Shown piece after piece: positions 33,882-42,036 of a DNA stretch of 50,151 nt (its first letter is position 1; each line of letters opens with the position of its first letter). The position numbers were made by a program, and so were the translations under genes. The stretch lies in the NCBI GenBank assembly GCA_943354505.1, contig CALRCE010000005.1, positions 1 through 50,151 of the forward strand. Reading direction: 5' to 3'. A model generated the notes under the pieces. The model had not been told where the DNA came from and searched no databases. It saw nothing but the letters and a program-made list of their open reading frames with translations. Source of the stretch: Candidatus Peribacteria bacterium (GTDB taxonomy: Bacteria > Patescibacteriota > Gracilibacteria > UBA1369 > 2-02-FULL-48-14).

Positions 33882-34524
33882 TGGTGATGAGGCGAGATAG
33901 AGAAACGCTTTGAGTTAAAGAATTTATCGTCCACTCCACGGTGACCGTGGCTTGAAAACATTGGTCGTCGGCACAGAGCGCCGCACCACTGCTATCCACG
34001 GGATCGCGGTCTACAGTGACGGTTCGAAAAAACTGATTGGTTTCGTCGTTCGTAAAGGCAGAATCGCTGGCATTGTGCCAATCGCTGTAATAAGAAATAG
34101 GGTCAGTGGCACCGATGTCCACCGCAAAGAGGTTGAGGTAGCCATTGCGAGCCACGGTGCCCACACGGACCATGTTCCAGCGATACATAGGGTCGGTGCT
34201 GAAGTCCTGAAAAAGATAGTATTCACGACTGGCAATGGGGGTCGCAGTAGCACAATCGCTGGTGGAGGTGAGACTCAATTTATCCCAACAGGTTTCCGGA
34301 TCGCTTGCAAACAATAAATAGTTGGTGTCACGAATGCTTTTGACCGCATCGAGCCCTTCCATCGCGAGTTCAATCGCCACGAGTTTTTCACCGATCACGT
34401 TGTTGCCTTTGAGCGCCGTTTGCAGCATCGAAAGAGTAGCCATGCTCGCCAGAGCGATCACCGTGATGGAGATGATGGTTTCGACCATGGATTCTGCGAG
34501 GCGGGTGCGCAGTGCGTAGAGCAT
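33871..34524 (-). CDS. PilV-like minor pilin
   Basis: 217 residues. A short basic leader (MLYALRTRLA) and ESMVETIISITVIALASMATL form the prepilin-like helix with a conserved Glu. Then follow KLVAIELAMEGLDAVKSIRDTNYL, typical of PilV/GspI-like proteins, and a beta-rich Cys-containing domain. It leads the pilV-pilW pair and diverges from the FimT-like gene across 50 bases. Confidence 0.78.
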   Translation of the reverse strand: MLYALRTRLAESMVETIISITVIALASMATLSMLQTALKGNNVIGEKLVAIELAMEGLDAVKSIRDTNYLLFASDPETCWDKLSLTSTSDCATATPIASREYYLFQDFSTDPMYRWNMVRVGTVARNGYLNLFAVDIGATDPISYYSDWHNASDSAFTNDETNQFFRTVTVDRDPVDSSGAALCADDQCFQATVTVEWTINSLTQSVSLSRLITNVY

Positions 34525-34530
34525 GACTCC

Positions 34531-34568
34531 ATCTTAGTGATGGCCGAAGAAAAAATCCATGCTAGAAT
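34531..34568. promoter_or_regulatory. Divergent leaderless-type promoters of the pilin genes
   Basis: Minus strand TAAGAT (34531-34536), six bases, ATG of the PilV-like gene. Plus strand TAGAAT (34563-34568), six bases, ATG of the FimT-like gene. The identical geometry suggests balanced expression of both units. Confidence 0.6.
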
Positions 34569-34574
34569 ACACGT

Positions 34575-35093
34575 ATGCACGCCGCATTCAAAAAACACGC
34601 CGCCTTCACCTTCATCGAACTCATCATCGTGGTCATCATCATGGCGATTTTATCCATTTCGCTGGCCGTGGCTTATCAAAACGTGCAGCTCAAAGTCCGT
34701 TTCGACGCCCATGTGAGCACGATCACCGAGTTGTTTCAACAAGCCCGCACCTTGTCTTTGTCGACCCTGATGATCAATGGCACCGATCCCACGTATTATT
34801 ATGCCTTGAGCCTCGGCACGACCAGTGTAACCTTGAAGGCTTACGCCACGGACACTTCTGTCACTCAAACCCTAGAGACCTTCACCTACGATTCAGACAT
34901 GCGTCTCACCAGCTCCGCAATCGCCATTTACTACTTTCCACCGTCAGGAGAAATTTGTATAGGTTCAGCAAGTTGTTCCAGCGGTGCCACGGAAGCCAAC
35001 ATCACGTTTGGAAGTCGTTCGGGCACTTACTCCACGGAGTTCACCATCACGACGGCGGGAGGCTATGTGGATGTGGAACAGTTGCTGCCCTAG
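34575..35093 (+). CDS. FimT/GspH-like minor pilin
   Basis: 172 residues. The leader MHAAFKKHA precedes AFTFIELIIVVIIMAILSIS, a class III prepilin helix with Glu at mature position 5. The rest has the FimT/GspH look: AHVSTITELFQQARTLSLS helix, then beta strands. Two cysteines lie near residues 134 and 138. It diverges from the PilV/PilW pair, and all four pilin-like genes belong to one minor-pilin set. Confidence 0.85.
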   Translation: MHAAFKKHAAFTFIELIIVVIIMAILSISLAVAYQNVQLKVRFDAHVSTITELFQQARTLSLSTLMINGTDPTYYYALSLGTTSVTLKAYATDTSVTQTLETFTYDSDMRLTSSAIAIYYFPPSGEICIGSASCSSGATEANITFGSRSGTYSTEFTITTAGGYVDVEQLLP

Positions 35094-35124
35094 GCTAGCG
35101 CTTTACAAGAATTGAGATTCATTG

Positions 35125-35142
35125 TATAGTAGAGGCTAACTT
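35125..35142 (+). promoter_or_regulatory. -10 candidates before the 269-residue unknown gene
   Basis: TATAGT (35125-35130) and TAACTT (35137-35142). The second lies 5 bases from the GTG start and fits the leaderless pattern; the first would give a leader of about 10 bases. Confidence 0.45.
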
Positions 35143-35147
35143 TTTTT

Positions 35148-35957
35148 GTGGCTGATATTTTACATGGCAAGTTCACGTCAGAAGTAGGAGGTGAAATCAC
35201 TCAGTTGGGTGAAGCGCTGCTTCTTGAAAGGGTAAGGAAACTAGCCGCTAACCCAGCGGGTGCGCCACAGAAGTCGGGAATTGTTCGTGTAGATCCAAAC
35301 AAGGGTGACTACCCTGAGTTGAAGGAAGGCTTTAAAATGCGAACTGGAAGAGGCGCTCACGTGGCTGTATTTTCAGAAGCCAATGATCCAAGCCGTTTTC
35401 AGCGTAAGCCTTTGGCAATAGCGGTTTGTCTAGAAGGTCCGATTAAACGGTCTCCTCAAGTAAGAGAGTGGTATGACAATATCTTCGCTGGAGCCATCGC
35501 TCAGTTGTGGGGGCGCTATCAAATGGAAAGACAAAGGGATCATCTGACAACAAATCGTTACGCAAATGCAGAGGCTACATTGAGAGCATCGCGAGCGAAT
35601 CAACCCTTACCACTCGACTACAAGCTTGCAAACTATAGGCCAGATTTTGTAGAAGGTTCGGGTTTTATCTACAAGTCAGGATTCGTGGTGGTGATGCAAT
35701 TTCCGGGCTTAGCGTTCAGTGTCTGTTCTCAAAACGGTGTGGGCATCGAAGGATGCGTTGTTGTTAGAGGTTTTAATTTACCCATCCCAATGGATGAGGA
35801 GTTAACAACCGTTCTTGGTATCACTCAAGCTCTAGGCCAAAGGGTTGTGCCTCAGCAAACCTTAGAAGCACCTCCAAAGCGTCCACTCCCTAACGAAACC
35901 AGACCCCAACTTTCACTTAGGGGTTCAAGGAGAGGTCCTAAACGACGAAACCGATAA
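35148..35957 (+). CDS. Unrecognised protein, 269 residues
   Basis: GTG start. I do not recognise it. There is no signal or membrane helix. A central part (FKMRTGRGAHVAVFSEAND, PLAIAVCLEGPIKRS) and a later one (GFIYKSGFVVVMQFPGLAFS) look like beta strands of a compact domain. The C-terminus from about 235 is proline-, arginine- and lysine-rich (RGSRRGPKRRNR) and could bind nucleic acid. Its 3' end overlaps the convergent leuS by 20 bases. Codon use looks somewhat more AT-rich than in leuS. Confidence 0.65.
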   Translation: MADILHGKFTSEVGGEITQLGEALLLERVRKLAANPAGAPQKSGIVRVDPNKGDYPELKEGFKMRTGRGAHVAVFSEANDPSRFQRKPLAIAVCLEGPIKRSPQVREWYDNIFAGAIAQLWGRYQMERQRDHLTTNRYANAEATLRASRANQPLPLDYKLANYRPDFVEGSGFIYKSGFVVVMQFPGLAFSVCSQNGVGIEGCVVVRGFNLPIPMDEELTTVLGITQALGQRVVPQQTLEAPPKRPLPNETRPQLSLRGSRRGPKRRNR

Positions 35958-38337
35958 TCTTGCCCGGCACGAAGATTTCTTTCTTCACGCCGCTTTCGAT
36001 GTATTTGGCCACGTTGGCTTCAGCGCGAGCGGCAGCGAGCGCGTCCTCTTTCGTCGCTTGGGCAGCCAGCTCCACCGTGGCGCGCAATTTTCCATTCACT
36101 TGCACGGCATAAGTCACGGTGTCGTTGACTAAGAACTCAGGGTTCGCCTTAGGCCAGCTTTCATTGAAAACGCTTTCTTTGTGTCCGAGCATTTCCCACA
36201 CTTCTTCCGCTAAATGAGGTGCGAGCGGAGCGAGCAGACGCAGCACCAATTCTTTTTGACCTTTGTTGAGCGGAGTTTGCAGCATGGCATTCGTCAGCTC
36301 CATCATGGCTGCCACGGCGATATTGAAGTTCATCTTCTCCATCGCTTGTCCGGCGCGAGCCACGGTTTGGTGCACCACTTTATCCATGCCCTCGCCACTG
36401 CCTTCGGTTTGCATGGCGCGGTAAAAACGATCCACAAAACGAGCCACTCCCGTGATGCCACGATCGTTCCAGTCGCCGCCTTCGGTGAAAGGTCCCATGA
36501 ACATCAGATACATGCGGAACACATCCGAGCCGTACTTCGCCACAAACTCATCTGGACTCACCACATTGCCTTTGGATTTGCTCATCTTCGCGCCATCTTT
36601 CGTAACCATTCCTTGGTGCACCAGTCGCTTGAAAGGTTCTTTCGCGTCCACGAGTCCCGCGTCGTGCATCACTTTGTGGATGAAGCGCGCGTACAACAGA
36701 TGCATGCACGCGTGTTCGGGTCCACCAATGTACATGTCCACGGGCAGCCAGGTGTCGGCTCGTTTTTTGCTCCACGCCTCTTTCGAATTTTGAGCATCGG
36801 GATAACGCAAAAAGTACCAGCTCGAGCACACAAACGTGTCCATCGTGTCCACTTCGCGTTTCGCCGCCTCGCCACACTTGGGACACTTCACATTCACAAA
36901 ATCAGGAGCCCCAGCCAGCGGGGAAGTCCCCTTCGGCACATAATCCTCCACATGCGGATGGACGACCGGCAAATCGCTTTCAGGCACAGGCACTTCGCCG
37001 CATTTATCACAGTACACAATCGGAATCGGTGCACCCCAATAGCGCTGACGAGAAATGAGCCAGTCGCGGAGACGGTAGTTGATGACGCGTTTTCCCATCC
37101 CTGTCTTTTCGATATGAGCAATGATGTCTTTTCGTGCTTCACCCCAGCGGCGTCCCTTGAATTCTTCCGGTTCCATCAAAACGCCTTCGTCTGCATGATG
37201 ATAGCAATATTCTAAATTTTTCACTTTCTCGGCCTCCACAGGATCTTCAGGGAACATCACAGGGTGAAGTGGGATTCCGTATTTTTTAGCGAAAGCAAAA
37301 TCACGTTCATCATGAGCACTGCAGTTCACAATTCCACTTCCATAATCCATCAAAACAAAGGACGCGACCCAGAGCGGCAAGTCGCCTGTTCCATAGGGAT
37401 TTTCGATGTAGTGTCCCGTGAAAATTCCATCCATGTCCTCGTCCACCTCAAAGCGCTTGGCCATGCGTTTCTTGCTGATCCGATCCGCGCACGCCATCAC
37501 CTCTTTTTCGAGAGGATGATCCTTCATGATTTTAGCTAAAAGCGGATGATCGGCGGCGATCACAGAAAAGGTTTGGGCCTTGAAGGTTTGAGGCACGGAA
37601 TCAAAAACCTCAAACTCGTGATCAAACCATTTGAGTTTGCATTTGAAATTCACTCCTTCGCTGCGGCCAATCCAATTCTTTTGCATCAAGATTGTCTTCT
37701 CCGGCCACTCCAATCCTTCGTAGTCCAAAAGTTTTTCTGAATAATCCGTGATCTTAAAGAACCACTGCGTTAAATTTTTGTGGATGACTTCACTCTTGCA
37801 ACGTTCGCAATGTCCATCCTGAACCTGTTCGTTGGCCAAAACGGTTTGGCAGCTCGGGCACCAGTTCACCGGCGCTTCCTTGCGATAGGCGAGGCCTTTT
37901 TTATACAGTTGCAAGAAGACCCATTGGCTCCATTTGTAGTATTCCGGGGAGGACGTTTCCAGGTTCAAGTCGAGGTCAAACATGCCTCCGATGGCACCGA
38001 TCTGCTCCTTCATTTTGTCGATATTTTTGCGTGTTGTTTCAGCAGGATGCACTCCCGTTTTGATCGCGTAGTTTTCCGCAGGAAGCCCAAAAGAATCGAA
38101 ACCCATGGGCTGAAAAACCTCAAAACCCTTCATCCGCATGAGGCGTCCCCAGGTGTCCACCGGCGCGTAGTTGTACCAGTGCCCGATGTGCAGCTTGTCG
38201 CCGCTCGGGTAGGGGAACATCGTCACGTTGTAGTACTTGGGTTTTTCAGGCGCGTCTAAATTGGCTTTGTAGAGCCCCGCTTCTTTCCAGCGGGCCTGCC
38301 ATTTGGCTTCGATTTGAGGGAGAGAAAGTTCCGCCAT
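35938..38337 (-). CDS. leuS: Leucyl-tRNA synthetase
   Basis: 799 residues, class Ia synthetase. The HIGH motif is in PYPSGDKLHIGHWYNY and KMSKS in DGAKMSKSKGNVVS. CP1 editing segments include GSGIVNCSAHDERDFAF, so mischarged tRNA can be edited. Zinc-knuckle cysteines appear twice (CPSCQ...CERC and CDKCG...CPKCG). Length is slightly below the usual 800-870. The CapA-like gene ends 18 bases upstream on the same strand. TATCAT lies 10 bases before the ATG. Confidence 0.97.
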   Translation of the reverse strand: MAELSLPQIEAKWQARWKEAGLYKANLDAPEKPKYYNVTMFPYPSGDKLHIGHWYNYAPVDTWGRLMRMKGFEVFQPMGFDSFGLPAENYAIKTGVHPAETTRKNIDKMKEQIGAIGGMFDLDLNLETSSPEYYKWSQWVFLQLYKKGLAYRKEAPVNWCPSCQTVLANEQVQDGHCERCKSEVIHKNLTQWFFKITDYSEKLLDYEGLEWPEKTILMQKNWIGRSEGVNFKCKLKWFDHEFEVFDSVPQTFKAQTFSVIAADHPLLAKIMKDHPLEKEVMACADRISKKRMAKRFEVDEDMDGIFTGHYIENPYGTGDLPLWVASFVLMDYGSGIVNCSAHDERDFAFAKKYGIPLHPVMFPEDPVEAEKVKNLEYCYHHADEGVLMEPEEFKGRRWGEARKDIIAHIEKTGMGKRVINYRLRDWLISRQRYWGAPIPIVYCDKCGEVPVPESDLPVVHPHVEDYVPKGTSPLAGAPDFVNVKCPKCGEAAKREVDTMDTFVCSSWYFLRYPDAQNSKEAWSKKRADTWLPVDMYIGGPEHACMHLLYARFIHKVMHDAGLVDAKEPFKRLVHQGMVTKDGAKMSKSKGNVVSPDEFVAKYGSDVFRMYLMFMGPFTEGGDWNDRGITGVARFVDRFYRAMQTEGSGEGMDKVVHQTVARAGQAMEKMNFNIAVAAMMELTNAMLQTPLNKGQKELVLRLLAPLAPHLAEEVWEMLGHKESVFNESWPKANPEFLVNDTVTYAVQVNGKLRATVELAAQATKEDALAAARAEANVAKYIESGVKKEIFVPGKIIGFVV

Positions 38338-38355
38338 AAGTGAAAAGATGATACC

Positions 38356-39429
38356 TCACTCCAGTGGAATTTCAAAATAAAATCCAATCTCGTCTTCATC
38401 CGCTGCAAGCATTTTCAAATCCTCTCGCTCAGACAGCTCTTCGAACTCCTCTTCGGTGACAAAACGGGGTTCATAATCGGTGACCAAATTGTCCGAAAAA
38501 ATCGGATAGAGCCGCAAGCTTTTAGAGTCAGCACTCACCAGGAGTTGCGCAGCCACGCTGTAGGGCGCTGCATCCAGTTTTTGATAACGTCCCGGGGCAT
38601 TGAAGACAAAATTTCCCAATCCATAAACAATCGTTTTACGCTCATACTCTTCCACCTCCTGGAAGAGATGAGCGCCTTGCCCAATGACCAAATCGGCACC
38701 CGCGTCGATGAAGGCATGAGCCCAGCTTTCTTGCCCAGGATCCTTCATTTTATAGTTGTCGCCCCAGTGGGGAAAAACCACCACAAAAGCCTCAGGGTTT
38801 TCCACTTTAATGTCGCGAATGGAATCGAGGGTGCTCTGCTGGGTGATCGTGTTCACTCCGCCCTGTGAATCGGTGGCATAAAAGTCCAAAGCCTCATAGC
38901 TCGCCACACTTTCATAACCGCCTAAAACGGCCAGCTCAAAAGAGTCACCGTTCGGCAAAGGCACGGCCGTTTCAAAAACTTGAGCCGCTTCTTCTTGATC
39001 TTGCCCAGCTCCAAAAAACTCAAACCCACTTCCACCCAAAGCATCCAAAGTCTCTTTCAAACCCTCGGTCCCAAAGTCCATCGCGTGATTGTTGCCCAGG
39101 CTGAAGGCATCAAAGCCGTATTTTTCAAAAGCCGCCGTGGCCAACTCGGGGTCGGACCAATGTACGTAATCTTTTTCGCCTTCGTAGGGCGAATCGGTGA
39201 GCGTGGTCAAAGGGGTTTCCAGATTGGCGATGGTGAGATCGGCCATCTTAAAAAGCCCAACGAATTGATCCATCGAGTAGCGATCCTCCAGCTCAATCTC
39301 ATAACTTTCTCCAAAGTGTGTGTCGCCCAAAAAAAGAACCGACACAAGGTCGGAACTTTTCGGGAGCTCGGCGGGCTCGCAAGCCGTCAAACCGAGCAAA
39401 AGGAGGGCAAAATGAAGTTTAAGTTTCAC
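38356..39429 (-). CDS. CapA-like lipoprotein
   Basis: 357 residues from a GTG start. The lipobox LLGLTAC indicates lipidation of the cysteine near residue 17. The metallophosphatase-fold core has VLFLGDTHFGE, IANLETPLT, LGNNHAMDFGTEG, FPHWGDNYK, GQGAHLFQEV and YGLGNFVFN, the same blocks as the CapA-like protein at 6224. The two are paralogues with different anchoring. A 65-residue membrane protein gene precedes it by 5 bases. Confidence 0.87.
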   Translation of the reverse strand: MKLKLHFALLLLGLTACEPAELPKSSDLVSVLFLGDTHFGESYEIELEDRYSMDQFVGLFKMADLTIANLETPLTTLTDSPYEGEKDYVHWSDPELATAAFEKYGFDAFSLGNNHAMDFGTEGLKETLDALGGSGFEFFGAGQDQEEAAQVFETAVPLPNGDSFELAVLGGYESVASYEALDFYATDSQGGVNTITQQSTLDSIRDIKVENPEAFVVVFPHWGDNYKMKDPGQESWAHAFIDAGADLVIGQGAHLFQEVEEYERKTIVYGLGNFVFNAPGRYQKLDAAPYSVAAQLLVSADSKSLRLYPIFSDNLVTDYEPRFVTEEEFEELSEREDLKMLAADEDEIGFYFEIPLE

Positions 39430-39434
39430 ACCGT

Positions 39435-39632
39435 TTAGTGTGCCGCATCGGTCGGAGGACTGTAAAGCATATCCGCCTGAACGCTTCCTTTGGCTTTTTC
39501 GAACAAGGAGCTTTCACTGGTCAAATTGTCGCTTCCAAATACGAGCACTCCCACCGAGAGGGTGAGGAGGAAGAGGGTACTGGCCACAATCATGATCTTG
39601 GTGCGTTGGGAAAGTCCTTTGAAGGCATCCAT
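39435..39632 (-). CDS. Small single-helix membrane protein, 65 residues
   Basis: A short basic N-terminus (MDAFKGLSQRTK) precedes one hydrophobic helix (IMIVASTLFLLTLSVGVLVF) and an acidic outer tail with a conserved-looking YSPPTD end. It ends 5 bases before the CapA-like lipoprotein gene, has its own strong promoter with a palindrome in the spacer, and is therefore likely real. Function unknown; it may assist the lipoprotein or act as a membrane sensor. Confidence 0.65.
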   Translation of the reverse strand: MDAFKGLSQRTKIMIVASTLFLLTLSVGVLVFGSDNLTSESSLFEKAKGSVQADMLYSPPTDAAH

Positions 39633-39662
39633 AGAGTTGGGTTTTTGTTAGGGTTTCATATA

Positions 39663-39691
39663 ATTATGACACTTTTTTGGAGAAGTGTCAA
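39663..39691 (-). promoter_or_regulatory. Strong promoter with palindromic operator in its spacer
   Basis: Minus strand TTGACA (39686-39691), 17 bases, CATAAT (39663-39668). A perfect inverted repeat, TGACACTT and AAGTGTCA with an 8-base gap (39667-39690), fills the spacer and touches both hexamers. This is the arrangement expected for a repressor site. Confidence 0.65.
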
Positions 39692-39772
39692 TCTTCAGAG
39701 TAAGTGGCAAAAAGATTGACAGAATTATATTTAATGCCAAAATACAGATGCGTAAAAATTATATAGAACGCT

Positions 39773-40693
39773 ATGGCTCCTTACAGGCCCAAAACAGCTG
39801 AACTGCACCTCCATTTTGGAGATGAAAAGACGCGTTACCTACGAGGAAAAGCTCCTGCCGTGATTAACCACGGCATCCCCACACGAGCTTTAAAAGAAAC
39901 GGCAAACGCCGTGCTAGCCAGCGGGGTTTCCTATGTCGCCAACACGGAACACAACGCCATCACTGAAAACACATGGAATCTTCATGACATGATCATGGGT
40001 CAATTGGCCTTGGAAAACCTAGATAGAAGAGGGCCACGAAGAACCGTCACTCCCTTGATGGGAGCAGAGTTGAGTCTGCGTCACGAAGGAGAAAAATACC
40101 ATGTTGGAGTTGTCTTTGAGAAGTGGTGTGATCAGGCAAGGGCACCTGCTTTACCAGAAGCACGTTCAGAACTGATTCCATCTTTAGAACAACTGAGAAA
40201 AGAAGGATCTTGTGTATTGATTTTGAATCACCCCTACACGAATGCTGTAGATCACTGGAAGGACTCCAGAGAAAGACCCATTGCTGAACAGAAAACACAC
40301 GAACTCATCGGCTCAGGGCTTTTTGATGGGATAGAAGTCTTGAATGGAACAGGTTTCTTTCACTTACCCGAGGGGATGGTCTCTCACTATATGACTGCAA
40401 GAGCCTTACGTTCCGTAGAATATTGGAGGAAAAGAGGGGTCACCCTGTCCACCATTGGGGCCTCAGATGCACACGCAGTCTCAACCGTAGGCATTGCCCT
40501 CACACGTGCAGAGGGGATAGATAGGCGAGGTTTTATCGAATCCATTCGCAACGGAGGAGGAGAAGCACTCCCAAAACACCCAAACGTCGTAAGAGGTTTT
40601 GAGGATGCAAAAGACAACATTTATGGATTGAGTATTTGGGATCATGATCCTAGAGTACTAGTGCAAAGGTCGTATTCTTCAAAAGTAGCTTAA
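39773..40693 (+). CDS. PHP-domain phosphoesterase
   Basis: 306 residues. PHP metal motifs are visible in order: ELHLHF near residue 11, NTEHNAI, GAELSL, LNHPY and IGASDAHAV. A trinuclear metal site and hydrolysis of a phosphoester are expected; the natural substrate (nucleotide, histidinol phosphate or other) is unknown. There is no signal peptide. TATATA lies 7 bases before the ATG. The next gene begins right after its stop. Confidence 0.85.
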   Translation: MAPYRPKTAELHLHFGDEKTRYLRGKAPAVINHGIPTRALKETANAVLASGVSYVANTEHNAITENTWNLHDMIMGQLALENLDRRGPRRTVTPLMGAELSLRHEGEKYHVGVVFEKWCDQARAPALPEARSELIPSLEQLRKEGSCVLILNHPYTNAVDHWKDSRERPIAEQKTHELIGSGLFDGIEVLNGTGFFHLPEGMVSHYMTARALRSVEYWRKRGVTLSTIGASDAHAVSTVGIALTRAEGIDRRGFIESIRNGGGEALPKHPNVVRGFEDAKDNIYGLSIWDHDPRVLVQRSYSSKVA

Positions 40694-40966
40694 ATGTCAA
40701 AACCTCTCTCCATAACCGAGCATCCAAGAGACATAGAGCCAGCTGTGAGAGTGGGTTTTGAACTGATATGTGCAGCAAATAGCAATATTCCCCACGAACA
40801 AATCCGTGGAATGCTTCTCGGTCGACATCCCGCTTCAGAAGCCTGGGGCATGGGACTCAATCACCCTGACCTTTCGCAGTTTAGAGAAGCTCTGACGGCC
40901 GCAGGTTTAGCGCCGAATCATGCCTTGGAGGCCTGGTGGAACGGCCTGGATCCAAATAAGAAATAG
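40694..40966 (+). CDS. Unrecognised small protein, 90 residues
   Basis: Starts immediately after the PHP gene stop, so it is probably cotranslated. The sequence is soluble and contains two similar tryptophan-bearing helices, ASEAWGMGLNHPD and ALEAWWNGLDPNKK, which look like an internal repeat of about 30 residues. I do not recognise the family. A partner or regulator of the PHP protein is conceivable. Confidence 0.6.
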   Translation: MSKPLSITEHPRDIEPAVRVGFELICAANSNIPHEQIRGMLLGRHPASEAWGMGLNHPDLSQFREALTAAGLAPNHALEAWWNGLDPNKK

Positions 40967-41011
40967 AGTTCGCCATGGTCCACCTTCCTTGCGCCAAAAG
41001 CCAAAATCCGC

Positions 41012-41031
41012 TATAATAGTGGGATTAATTT
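41012..41031 (+). promoter_or_regulatory. Promoter region of the cNMP-binding protein gene
   Basis: TATAAT (41012-41017) 21 bases before, and TAATTT (41026-41031) 7 bases before, the ATG at 41039. Confidence 0.5.
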
Positions 41032-41038
41032 GCCCTCC

Positions 41039-41440
41039 ATGAACCTCATTTTGAACATCTTGAAGACGATCCCGCTTTTTCAAGCGCTGACGGAAGAAGA
41101 ACATCTCTCGATCATCAACCACATCACGCTTCAATACTATCCGGCTCATTACAAGCTCTTTGAAAAGGGACTTTTGGGCAACGCCATGTACATCCTCAAG
41201 TCGGGAATGGTGCGAATTTACAATGAACAAGGCGACCTCGCAAGCCTTGGAGAAGGGGACTTTTTTGGAGAGATGGCTCTGATTGAGGATCAGCCTCGCA
41301 TGGCCTCCGCAGAGACCTTGTCAGACTGCGAAGTTTTTGTTTTAAATAAGGAAGATTTTGCGTCGCTCATGCAAAAGAGTCCTGAAACCGCCAAAAAGGT
41401 TCAAGACGCTTACCTCGACCGCAAACAAAAAGATGCTTAA
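41039..41440 (+). CDS. Free-standing cyclic nucleotide-binding domain protein
   Basis: 133 residues from the ATG at 41039. A Crp-like cNMP-binding beta barrel: LKTIPLFQALTEEEHLSI, YILKSGMVRIYNEQG, then the phosphate-binding cassette GEGDFFGEMALIEDQPRMAS. In the cassette the usual Arg before the end aligns with R86 in QPRMAS, so cAMP or cGMP binding is plausible. No DNA-binding or enzyme domain is attached. A CHASE2 cyclase is encoded at 24693, which supplies a possible ligand source. It is followed by a DUF3307 gene after 11 bases. Confidence 0.88.
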   Translation: MNLILNILKTIPLFQALTEEEHLSIINHITLQYYPAHYKLFEKGLLGNAMYILKSGMVRIYNEQGDLASLGEGDFFGEMALIEDQPRMASAETLSDCEVFVLNKEDFASLMQKSPETAKKVQDAYLDRKQKDA

Positions 41441-41451
41441 GCCTTTCCTTC

Positions 41452-42036
41452 ATGCCTCCTGTCCTTTTCGAACTTCTACTCGCTCACTTCCTGGGAGATT
41501 TCGTCTGCCAATCCAACGACCTCATCCAGCGCAAGTACAAAAGCTGGCTGGGCACCTTTGAACACGTGTGCATCATCGCTTCGCTCACTCTGCTGTTCCT
41601 CTTTCCTTATTGGAACCACAAGGAAACGTGGATCGTCGCCGGGGTGATTTTTATCACGCATTTTTTGCAAGACATTCTCAAGATCGAATACAATGTGACG
41701 CACAACGCCCAAAAGAAAAGCACCTTGCCTTTTTTTGTGGATCAGATCTTGCACATCGGCTTGATCTGTTACCTAGCCACCTTCTTCCGGGATCTAAAAA
41801 CCCTAGAACTGCCCACGTGGATGGCGCAGATGTATTTTTCTCAACTGCTCACCATGTACCTCTTGGGCTTGGTGCTCTTCTCGTTCGCTTATGAACTCAC
41901 TCTCTACCAATTCGACCGCCAAAAAAGTAAAAAGCACCTCGTGTTCATGCCCAACTACAAACGAATGAGCAATAGAGTCATGTGGTTCAGCATCGCCTAT
42001 GTCTTATTCCTCGTGGTGAACCGCAGCCTCGTGTAG
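41452..42036 (+). CDS. DUF3307 membrane protein
   Basis: 194 residues with about four to five helices. The start LFELLLAHFLGDFVCQSNDL and the second motif FITHFLQDILK match DUF3307. The conserved H and D pairs in helices suggest a metal site, by analogy only. It follows the cNMP-binding gene in the same direction, which may make it a signalling partner. Its 3' end overlaps the convergent membrane protein gene by 33 bases. Confidence 0.82.
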   Translation: MPPVLFELLLAHFLGDFVCQSNDLIQRKYKSWLGTFEHVCIIASLTLLFLFPYWNHKETWIVAGVIFITHFLQDILKIEYNVTHNAQKKSTLPFFVDQILHIGLICYLATFFRDLKTLELPTWMAQMYFSQLLTMYLLGLVLFSFAYELTLYQFDRQKSKKHLVFMPNYKRMSNRVMWFSIAYVLFLVVNRSLV

